A stretch of DNA of 64,000 nt from Drosophila persimilis (lineage: Eukaryota; Arthropoda; Insecta; Diptera; Drosophilidae): NCBI RefSeq assembly GCF_003286085.1, contig NW_020825288.1, forward strand, positions 10,974,001 through 11,038,000. The letters are read 5' to 3'. The position numbers and the translations under genes are program-made. The notes under the pieces were generated by a model, which was not told the origin of the DNA, ran no database searches, and was given only the letters and a program-made list of their open reading frames with translations. How positions within the stretch are numbered: the first letter of the stretch is position 1; the number at the start of each line of letters is the position of its first letter. This document shows, piece by piece, positions 33,771 through 45,300 of the stretch.

Positions 33771-36318
33771 TAGTGCGTCCCTTGCTTAATCTCATGTCAA
33801 ATAGCTTCTGTCAGGAAGCATTTTAAATTGGAGACAACGGTAATTTTTCAAATTTGAATCGAGTCGTCAGTTGGTAAGTGCATGTAGTTGGGTTTTGTAT
33901 ACTTGTAGCAGAAAATCAACTATCAGAAGAATATCAACTAACCCTTTGTTTTATACCAAGTTATCCCTCCCATAGTCAGGGGTTCCCGATTGGTTGCTTC
34001 ATTTAAATCAAATTCAGTATAATAATATGTTTACGTTTTATTTCTTATCATTAACATTATTACTTTATCACAAATATTTTAAGCATTTTTACATATGTAG
34101 ATAGTTACAATGATGTGTATATGTATGGTATGTATGTGGGTTATCCTCTATGCTTGTATGTACAACGACGATTGCTCTCCTTGAGGCTCATAAAATACTT
34201 CTAGCACATTACGCGATATGATGCATCTGTGTGTTTGTCTGTGGTGTTTGTGGTGTGTGTAAATGTGTGGCTCTACAGGGTTCGGTTTTTTAAAAGGTTT
34301 AAACTACTCGTTCTCATATGGACTCGTTATCGGGGGAAGGATTTCCTATAAACTTGGAGGAAGCTTACGATTTGCTCTATTTACTCTAATTCAGATCAGA
34401 CAGTTTTCTGGAATGCTACAACTTTTACATTTAAACATTATGACATTACATTGATCTTACTAATTGCTATAATTCATTGAAGATTTTTCATTATTCTTTT
34501 GTTTTGTTTTTTCCATTACCATTTTGTTGTTTTGTTTTTGTTTCGTTAGAAAGTCAAAACGTACATATGTATATCGAAAATAACCGAAAATGATATGACA
34601 AACTTTTGAACACTTATAGTCGTTTTTAGCCCTTGTCTATGATATAGTTTTTCGTTTTTCTTACGGCTTTAATATGTACTTCTGATATGATAATGCCTTG
34701 ATAACAATTGCCAATGTATGCAACATTACAATAATCGAAAAAGTGTTTTGTGGCCAACAACTATATGAACTGCCTTGCCACGGTCTAGCCTCTATCCCAA
34801 CAAAATCTCAATCTCTCATCACCATAAATTCCATAAATGATATTTACATATGTACATATGTATGTGTACCTATGTATGTATTCGTTGTGGCTAAGGTCCA
34901 GCTAGTAAGCACACTCCCAAAGACTCTCGGAGGACCAACAATCAATGAAGTGTCTGATGTCGATGCCTGACCAAAATCGTGCTCATCAAATTGTCATCGC
35001 CCGGCTGGCCTTGGTTCCTCGCTGTAGGAATCAGCCGAGCTCTGCACTTTTATTTCTCGACCCGCATAAATCATTTTATTAGCTTATTAAAAACTTTTCC
35101 ATTTATTGTCATCATTTTGCGCTATCGTGCGCACAAATCCGTGCTCCAGCTCTGGGTTCTTGTCGCTGCCGCTTTTATTGTGCTCTATACCCATTCAATC
35201 GCTCGTGAGCTTATTATGCTCGGGGTGGGAGCTAGGGCTAGGACTGCGGCTGGAGCTGGAGCTGGAGCTGGGGTTGGTGTGGCGTGGCGTGGTGTGGGGT
35301 GTGGAATGGGATGGCTATCGCATATTTTTCTAAACTTTTCTTTATTGCTCACTTGTTGGCTGCCATGGCTGCTATTAGCAGGGACAGGGCGACCGACCGC
35401 CCGACCGCCCGACTGCCTGAGTGCCTGAGTTCTGGCTGCTGCCCACTCACATCTCTCGACCGTACCCATTAAATTCAAATCGGCTGCTGTTTTTGGCGCG
35501 TGTTTAAAAGTTAAATAATGGCCAGCACAGCAGTGGGCACTGGGCACTGGGCACGCAATGGCGCAAGACGTGTCCAATATAACTTTTCCCGTTTTTGGCT
35601 TTCGGGGTGGGGTCGGAGTAGAAGTCTGTTTTCGATACACTTGGCTTTGATCTTGTAGTGGTTGAAGGGGGAGGGGCGGGGCAGTTCAAATAGTTGCGGT
35701 TTTCGGTTTCTTTTCCGAGGCATAGGCTCCGTTCTCGGCTAGGCAGGAAGAGGGATATGTTGAGAATATGTCTTTGGCCGGGACACAACAGATTTAACAA
35801 CGATTTCGATACGTAGCATTTCAACTATAGACGATTACTGTCCAATTAAGAGGCTCTGCTTTCAGCTGGCGTCAGAGTTTGGAAGATTTGTTGGGGTTGT
35901 TTGCTCCCTTCGTGACGCTGAGAGCAGGCTCTGTTGTACAGTATTTTAAATATGTATGCATATGTATACAATTATAGCTACGATTACACTTAGTTTAAAC
36001 ATTTACAAACAAACAGAGACACTTACTCACACGCATTACATATACATATACAAATACAATACAAATACGTGTACATATTCGTACTTTAACTAGGGGTTTC
36101 GTTTAGGTCTATGAATTTACTGCTAAGCGACGCCGCCGAATAGCCTTCATCCGTTCAAAGGATAGTTAGTGCAGACTACTACTCCTGCCCGCGCGTCCGC
36201 TATCATTGTCTTACTTTGAGTCGGCTTCTGATTCGGTTAGTGTTTGTGCGCCAGTCTTTTGTTTGATGCCAGGAATTCGAGTTCGTGCACCCTCATTCGT
36301 ACCCTCATGCGACCGCGC
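33771..36318. other. 3' UTR and downstream flank of the Sidestep-family gene
   Basis: No coding sequence recognised. The part nearest 36318 is the likely 3' UTR of the receptor; its end could not be fixed. A GCTGGA hexamer run lies at about 35248-35270. Confidence 0.4.
35248..35270. repeat. (GCTGGA)n microsatellite
   Basis: Four consecutive GCTGGA-type hexamers in non-coding sequence downstream of the Sidestep-family gene. Confidence 0.8.
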
Positions 36319-39300
36319 TTAGACGCAGCTTTCGGGTCCGGGCAAGGTGTCCGTGATGATGTGATTGCGTCCGGCACTGGACTTGTGCGTGATGGTGTTG
36401 AGCTGCGACGGCGACAGGCTCGTCCCGGCCATCACCGAGCCCAGGCCCAGGCCCTTGGGCAGCGTCATGTGGGTGGGCATCGCCATCGGCGATCCAGCGG
36501 CTGCTGCCTTGCTCAAATTGTAGTCTATCAGACTGCTGGTGGTCAGGTAGTCGGCCAGGGTGAGTGTCGGATCATGGCCTCCCCGCTGCAGGCTGTGGCC
36601 CGATGTGGGCTGCTGGGCCATGTTGTGGGGCAGCGTATGATGCAAGTGATGGGCGTAGTGGCTGCTCGAACCTCCCCCTCCCCCTCCCCCACCAGCCGCA
36701 CCGTTGGCCAGCGCATTACTTGCCGCGTTAACGGTGCTGCTGGCAGAGCTGAGCGTGCTGTTGCTGCCACCACCGCCACCCCCGCCGACAGCATAGTTTC
36801 CCATGTTGAGGCCCAGCTGCTCGTAGCGACTGAGCGTGGGCATGGCATCGTACAGGAGCGGGGGAGCCGTAGCCGTCCCACCCAACGATGACGTCTGATA
36901 CCCCTTGGCAACGCCCGCGGCAGTATCGCTCTCCAGCCGGAGGGTGCTGGACTGGGAGGGCGGGCTGCTCAGGTGCGGTGCACTCACATCCTGCAATAAA
37001 CAAATGGCAGAGAGTCAGGTTGCAACGCCTCTCCGGCATATATGATGGGCCTCGCACTTACATAATCCGTCGTTTTATGGCTCGCAGCGTTGCCGGAGCT
37101 GGGAGCGGCCGAAGCGCCGCCGGCACTACCTCCACCTCCACTGCCGCCGCCCATAAATAAACCACTCGGCCGATTTCCCAGCGGCGACGATGTGTCACTG
37201 CCAGTTGCGCTTTTTTGCGCACTCAGTATGTCCGGCTGTTTTTCAATGCCCTGCTTCAAAGTGTAAGCCACAACGAGCCGCTGATGACCAGCACCTGTTT
37301 CCAGAGGCGCCGTCACTGTCACATCCATGCCTGCCAAAAGGACGAAGGAGAGCCCAGGAGGACGCGCATTAGCTCCTAACCACCCATCATCTACGAGAAT
37401 GCATTTCGCTCTTCGGCAGCCTGACTTACCCAAATGCTTGTCCTTGTCGTCGCACATGTTCCGGGCTCCTGGGCCGCGACGCCTACGCACAGCAATGACC
37501 ACCACGGAGAGCACGGCTATGCCCACCGTGAAGAGGGTTCCGGCAAGCAGAGCTGCGAGGGGTAAGATTGACAGGCCCATGCGTCCGTCTGCAATGCAAA
37601 AGGTGGCTGAATAAATGGGGGGAAATTAATGGAAAAAGATGTATGTAACTTCTGCAGCACTTTTTATGCTTCAACTCTACCACGTTTCCAGGTAAACAAT
37701 CCCAACGAAGAGTCGATTATGAAAGTCATGTTGGTAAGCAAAAAGAAAAGCAGAAAACTGGGACAAAAGAGGAACTAAGTTCCGTGACATTCCTTTCCTT
37801 TTTTTTAATATTAAATAACAAAATCTGCTGGCTTAAGACAATATTTCGGATCCAATAAAAGCGAAAATATCAGTAAAGACGTTTTTTAAGGCTATAAATT
37901 TATGAACTACTCGTAGTACTGAGACCATCTGGTTCATATATAAAACGCTAGAGTACGAGATACAAATGGAATGATATCTGTTTCATTTTTACTGGCCAGC
38001 TAGCAATATTAGGTGAGGGACCCCGACAAATAGCCCTTTGCTCGTTGAGATTCGAATAAACTGGGTGCAGCGGCCACTTGAATGATGCTCGCCAAGCTCT
38101 TTTTCAGTCGAGCCAGCATTCATCCGGGCAGCCCCTTCTCCCTCATATTAGGCGCCCATAAAACGCACAACGCATGTCAAGAGGTGGCCAACGGACCAGC
38201 GGTCGTTCACTGGCTGCTCCCTCAGTTTTATTGTGTTTTTTTTTTTCATTTGCAAATGCTTTAACATGGGGCGATAAGCATTTCAATTAAAATCCGTTTG
38301 ACTGTTGCTTGCGTTTTGGGGCATTTCTGGGAAATCGTAATTGAATATGCATTACAAGGCCGCAAACATTGCGTATACGCCTGCCTAAACGATGCGACAC
38401 GAGCCGTCTCTTTGGCTATATTTAGCATTCAACAAATCATGCCTGCGCCTGCGGATATGCCACACAGAATTTCAATAAGCAAACATCGGCCGAATGGCAG
38501 AGGACGAGAGAGTCGAGAAGGCCAGGAGACAGTATAATACCAGAACGACATGCTACCGAAATATAACAGGGAGGCGCATACACAGGGGGCTGTGGGCACT
38601 GCGGGAACTCCGACTGTTGCTAATTTATAAACCTGGGCTTGTCAGCTAAACGCCAAAGTTGCAAATCAATAAATATTCTTTTTCCGCTGTGCCAAATGTT
38701 GACGAAACAGCGCCGCTGGCGAAATTGCTCATTTATGCATGGCTGCGTCTAAGCGATCTCACACACACACACACTTCCACATCCTCCCAAACGTAGACAC
38801 ACACATCCACACCCCACACGGTACCCGTTTGGGTCCGATTTGTACGTGTGTTGTAATTGCTGGCACATGACTTTTAAAAAAATCGTAAAAATACATATGT
38901 ATGTATATATTTGCTCATTCGTACAGTGCGTGTCGTGGGTGCAAGTGTTTCAAGTGGATATTTCAGCAAAGAAAGTTTTAGTGCGGAACAGATTAATACA
39001 TATGTAGTTCCAAAAATGGGAGTGACTATAATTGTGCCAAGGCAGTTATCAGGGACCGTAAAAAGATTAAAAAATAAGAATTATTTTTTGTATTTATTTT
39101 AAGCAACATTTTTAAATAAAAATTGTAAATAAAAGTATATTCCGTTTTTGAATTTTTTTCCTAATTTCAATATTGATAAATAAATCAATTATGATATTTT
39201 ATTTTAATTTACTTATAATTTCACTATACAAATCAAATTTATAAATAATACAAATAATAGCCTATTTTTTTGAACAACTTTTAATTGAATGGAAAAAGTT

Positions 39301-42300
39301 TCATAATTTTCTTATAAATTAAAAAAATTAGCAAAATAATTTAACAAAAAATAAAATTAATTAATCATAATTTTCGACGACATTAATTCATTATAAAATT
39401 CTTTTTCAAAGGACATATTATCAGATTTAGTTATTAATAGCTAATATAAAAAAAATGTTATTTAAGTTTTATATTTGTATTAAGTTGTTGTTATTAATTA
39501 AGCGTAGCTTTAAGCAGTTTATCGAATATTTCAATTTACGTTTGTAACGTTTTGTAACACACTGTATTTGGATTAAAAGCCCCATCGCAGCGGAAAAGCT
39601 AATAAGATGCAGACAAACAAGGTTTTTTAATTTTAATTCGATTTAAACAGCGCGGTAAATGATTGAATTGGAGCAGAACGAATGATTAGTGATCGAATGG
39701 ACGATTGGTGATTTAGGACGGACATCAATCGGACTCCTGTGTAGATAATTTATATACCTCTACTATATTGAAATACTGGGACTGGGTGGGATGTTAGTTA
39801 GAAATTTCGGAGCTCTTGGTCACACATTCGTTAATGCGCTCCTTCACACAGATAAATAACGAATATTTATTTAATTTATATGCTCATCAAGCGCTTAAGT
39901 GATTTATGAATCGATTGGCAGATTGGTGCGGGAATGATTCAAATTAAATTCGAAGTCTATTTGGCTTATTCAATGTCATGCCAATGTGGAAATAATAATT
40001 CATTTTAAATTCATCGTGATATGCATTGGTATCGTATGAATATTCATTGATGCACCCACTGCGGATATACATAATACATACATAATTGGTACGTAAAATA
40101 CTCGTACGAAATGTACTATTTTACTTATGAGCGAACATGCAGAATTGCTTCCTAAGACAGACACCTTTTGGAGCTGTTCCCACATCCATTCCCCGGCATT
40201 ATACTCTTCAGCATGATCCCAGCCTCCTTTTTCAGCCATCATACGACAAATCCCCAATCGCATCAGCAAACCCAACAAAGAGCATAAAGGAATATAAAAC
40301 CGAATCGAGCAATCGCTTGCCAAATAAAATATATATTCGGCACCCAGGAAGAAGGCACTTGAAACTGAAACTGAAACTGATGCCGTTGCGAATGCGGATG
40401 CGGATGCGGATGCCAGGCGACGGCGACGAGCACATAAGATGAGATGCCAAAAGAAAAAGAAATTTAATTTAAATATAAGCACAGCGGCGTAATGAAATTT
40501 TCACACTTGTGCAAATATTTACCAATAAAACGACCTGGAATGGGGTGCCTGGTGGCAGGTGCCAGGTGCCAGGTGCCGGTAGCCGGGGACTCTAGACTAT
40601 GCACATGCCCCAACATAAGCAGATAAGCTGCCAGCCAACCAACCAACCAACCAGCAACCTGTGCTCACCAGTATACTCCAGTACTGTATACTGTGCTCAC
40701 CACAAAACCACCGGAGGAGGGACGAGCCTGGTCCTTGCGTGCCCCTCATAAGCCAATTGTTTGCATGAGTTTCATTTGGATGAGTGCAGGACGAGGCCAT
40801 CCCAGACCATCCCAGACCAGCCCTGAGCAAAGAAGACCCCGGCTATTCTCCTTCCGGCTGTGTCTTCTCATAAGCTTAATTCGATTTAATGCTCCCGTTT
40901 GTGATATAAATGATTCGATGAGATGATGAAAAAGTGGATTGGTTAAAATGTATTGGGAATACGTAAGGCAGCGCGTTACGTTGCTTTCTACATACTCGTA
41001 CTCCCACTCCACCTTCCATGGTTACTCCCCGCCTGTCTTGCTCATGTGGGCTTCAGGTCGGCAATGCGTTTACACAAAGTAAGCATAAATAAAGAAAGCG
41101 TTGTGGATGCGATACATGCGATACACGCGATACATTGTGTGGATTCTGGCAAGAGGCAGACACGAAGAAAAGGAGACTGGGAGCCTGGGAGCCGGGAGCC
41201 TGTCATCTATTGCAATGGCGGTCACATTTCCGTTCCCGGCCCGGCCCGGCCCGGCCCGGCCCACCACTTCGATCCGCCGTAACATATAATTTTATTTCAT
41301 TTTACTTTACTTTCTGCACCGTTGTCTTTTGGGGATATTGTATTCAGATAAGACATGTTTAATGTATTTTTTCTTGTCGTACAGTAATCGTTTATATTTT
41401 GTGCGCTCGGGATGGCATCGAGCTGGAGCTGGAGCTGGAGCTGGAGCTGTAGCTTTAGCTCCACTGTCTACCTGCCTTCCGCTGCTGTCGTCTGCCTCTG
41501 ATACGTTGTTACCTTGACGCCCCAGTAGCGACCACAGAGTGTGGGTGGGTCTTATGTGTATGTGCGGGTTCGGGTGCGGGTGCGGGTGCGGGGGTTGGTT
41601 GGTTGGTTTGTTGGAATAATGTAACTCCTGGGGAATCTCTGTGTGTCAGTTTAGCATAACAAGATATCTCTTTTCTCTGTTGGGGTTTTGCCTTTCTCTT
41701 ATTTCTTGCGTGTATTCCTTTTTTTTTGGCTAAAACATGAAATTGATTATATTTACATTAATGTGGCATCAAGTGTTGCAATGTAAAATGCTCCTACCAA
41801 CGCCGCACCGCCCAAACTCAGTTTCGGCCCCTTCCCCTTCCCGCTGCTGACGAAAGAAAAGCTTTTAAATTTGCCGAGGTGCAAATATTGACACTTGACG
41901 TAGGCGGATTGCATCTCTACTTATCCAGATACATACATACATATGTACATATGTGTTGCATGCCTCAGAAATTAGGTCGCCCACTCACGAACCGAGTCTG
42001 AGGGCGAACTGTAACCGAACTGACTGAGATGTAATATGCTCGCTCGGCTAAGCTGCCTTGCCCAGCGTTCAATCTATACTCAGACTCCCCAAATAATGGC
42101 CTTCTGCCAGTGCCCCCTCCTGTTGCCCTGCCGTCTGTTGGGCTGTTGGGCTGCTGGGCTGCTGGGCAGCTGGTCGTCGTGGGTGTCTGGAGCGCATTAA
42201 GGAGATGATTGAGTGGATTTGTTGTTCATGGTGATTGGTAACCGGACCGTACAAATATGCAATTGTGCAGATAAACATTATTGGCTGACCAAGTGCGGAC

Positions 42301-45300
42301 AGCATTAGAACGTAAGTAATACATAACTCAGTGCGGCCCCGATGCCCGCCTGATGCCAAAGATGAGAATGATGATGTTGGTCAGGTGGTGTTGGCACTGG
42401 AATTGTTGATTCAATGAAAGTCCCGAATGCTGGCTTCAGCAATCATTGTGCATAATTTGCTCATGATTGAATTAGAGACAACAAATGCAATTTAACCATA
42501 ATATCAGATGACATAGCATTTGGGAATACAATTATAAATGCCTCTTCCACAGAACGAGAGAACGAGAAGGATGCCTAAGACAAAGACAGGGACAAAGACA
42601 GAGCCAGAACCAGAACCAGACAGAGGTGAGGTCAATCGTAATGGAAATCATAGAATTTATATGCAAATAGTGTGTAAAGGGAATGTTTGTAAATACTTCA
42701 TACTTCATTTCGATTAAGTGAGGCTTAATGAGGCTGACAAAAACTTTGACCGGTCTGAACTTTGTTCTTTTTCGCACTGAGTAATGGCTAGTTGAACCTT
42801 TTCTTCAAAGAAAATTGCAGTTTTCAGTCCGAAAGTACCTATAAAATGCCTGCACGTACATATGTCTTTTACCAATGGTTCGAAAATGAATAAATCTCAT
42901 ACTTTTGTATACCTTTTGTTATACCTTAGTTTTAATATCTTAACTTGTATTTACTACAAAACCGATCGATCTTTAAGAGCATCGAATGCTTCGGCTTTTT
43001 AAAATGTTTCCCATTTCATTAATTGTTCAGTCAAAAGTGCGTGTAAAACCTGCTTTTCAAATACCTGAACTACCAGCTATAAGACTCGAAAACACACACA
43101 CACATAACACACAACAATAGTAAACATACACGCACTTTCTCACTTTTTGCCTCAATTGTTGCAAGGAGCGGAAAAACTTTTAAAGAAAATTAGCGTCAAA
43201 GCTGAATAACAAAGCATGAATAAGAAATCTTTGTCACTACTTTGGACAGCTCGGGAAGTGGAGTTGGAGATGGAGATGGGACTGGGACTGAGGAGGAGGC
43301 GGAGGCGGAGGCTGGAGGTGGGACTAAAGTGGAGTTGCAACGTAAACAAAACTCGTTAAATAAAAGAGCAATTGTACTTACAACAGAAGCAGCAACAACC
43401 ACAAGCCAACAGAAAAAATGAATGAATGAATGAAAGAAAGAAACTAAAACGGTTAAGCAGAATATGCAAATACTTGAATGACTTTTTAAAGGTGAAATGG
43501 TGCTTAAAAAGCAATGAATGTTCAGCTTCTCTCCCTACCCCTGTGTGTGTCCTGCTTCTGCTTCAGGAGAGAAGTTTGCCGCGTCCTACTACCCCTTGGG
43601 GAAAACTTTGCAGTTTTTCCCCCGTGTTTTTCCCCGTTTTTTTTTTTGTTTGCGCTCACCCAAACACCTACCTGAACGCTTGTCCGCCTCATTGATGGGC
43701 ACATTCTCGAGGACAATCGGCTCGGAGCGACCCTTCTGATTGACGCTGTAGACAACCAAATGCAAGGCCGGATGGGCATCGGGAAAGTAGTCCATGGGCA
43801 TCAGATCTGTGGAGGCAAAAATTCAGAGAAAAATGGTCATGAGACAGTGATAGAGGTGGAGGTGGAGGTAGAGGCAGAGGCAGAGATGACCTGACCCGAT
43901 CATTAATTTAAAACTTGTATTGCAGTGCAAACTTCATTAGGCAAACAGGCATTTAATTAGCACGTCGCGGTGCGAAACTTCGGCTCCGAGAACGAGAGCG
44001 CGCATAAAACTGAAAACTTTCTCCCGTGTGCCTTCTTTTTCTTGTTCAGTTTTTCCCGTTTCCCGTTTCGCGTTTCGCGTTTTCCGTTTTGTTTTTCTAT
44101 TTTCTGGTTTTTCTTAATGCGCGCATCAAAAGTTTTGTTTGTGCTCTCTCCCTGCACCGATAGCAGCTCATTAAAATGGCAACTACAAGTGCGCTATGCC
44201 ATGCTACGCTATGGTAGGGCGTAGGGCGTCGGGCGTAAGGCGTTGGGCGCTGGGCGAGGCGTGTCAGAACTAATACGCATACATTGGCAAGCCGCAAGAA
44301 CAAAAACACTCGGGAAGGGGGCAGGCGCAGGCTCGCCGATGGCTTACCCCGGCATTCCCTCTGACAGCGTCGTTAACACGCCTGTCTAACTAATCGTGAC
44401 TTTACGCTTCGTTTGACTTTGCAAATATCGTTGGATGCACAGACCCGCGCGTGCCCCCACCGTGTATGGGTGATGGGGATTGGTGCCACTTGCTGGAGTC
44501 ATCGATAGAGCTTACGAAAAAAGATGCCACTGCAGCACTGGGGAGCAGGGATCAGATCTGTTCTGCCCCACGCCAAGTTGCCAAGTTGCCAACTTTAATA
44601 ATCCAAAATGTGGCTCATTAACTCGCCTCATTTTCGGTTACTTAGTCGCGGCTCTGCTCGGGCCGGGTTTTTGCACCACAGAATCAAATGTAATATTATA
44701 ATTTTCGTTTCGCTGTTAGCTCTCAGATAAATCTTGCCGTTTTTTCAACAGAGCGATTCGAGTGTTGGCCACTTTCTGCTACTTCCTTGGCTGGTCGCCG
44801 TTGGCGTTGACGTGCCCTGGGGCACCCTGGGGCGCCTGCTCCTGCTCCTGCTTCTGCCAGCCAACGGGAATCTACGAGTATACCACCATCCAATTCCCCA
44901 CCTCAAAACGCCATTGGCATAAAAGTTTTGCTGACTAGCTGAAATTCATTACAACAAAACAGGCAGCAGCATGTGCCCGCAATGGTCGGGGTGTGGGGCA
45001 GGATGAGGTCCTGGCAGCCTCAACTAATTAATCTGCGTACTGCTCTCTGGCTCTGGCTCTGGCTCGGCTCTCCTTTTTGCCCCACGTACTACACTCCTCC
45101 CCACCCCCACCCTAGTCCTTGTCTTGAGGCCAACGCGCAATTTTGCCAGCTCAACTTTTTGCTCAGTTTGTTACTTTGATTTGTTTTTGTTTTTCCTGTT
45201 GCTATTGCTGTTGTTGCTGCCTGCTCTGGATACTGGCCGCATGAAAGTCAAGTCTTTAGTTTGCGGCTTTCGGCAGAGCACTGTAAATATTGTAGCGCCA

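Larger units (their letters stand above)
37589..43671. other. Large intron of the Sidestep-family gene (6.1 kb)
   Basis: Separates the FN3 exon from the membrane-helix exon. It holds the MITE at 38924-39564 and several microsatellites listed separately. No other gene is recognised on either strand. Confidence 0.6.
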
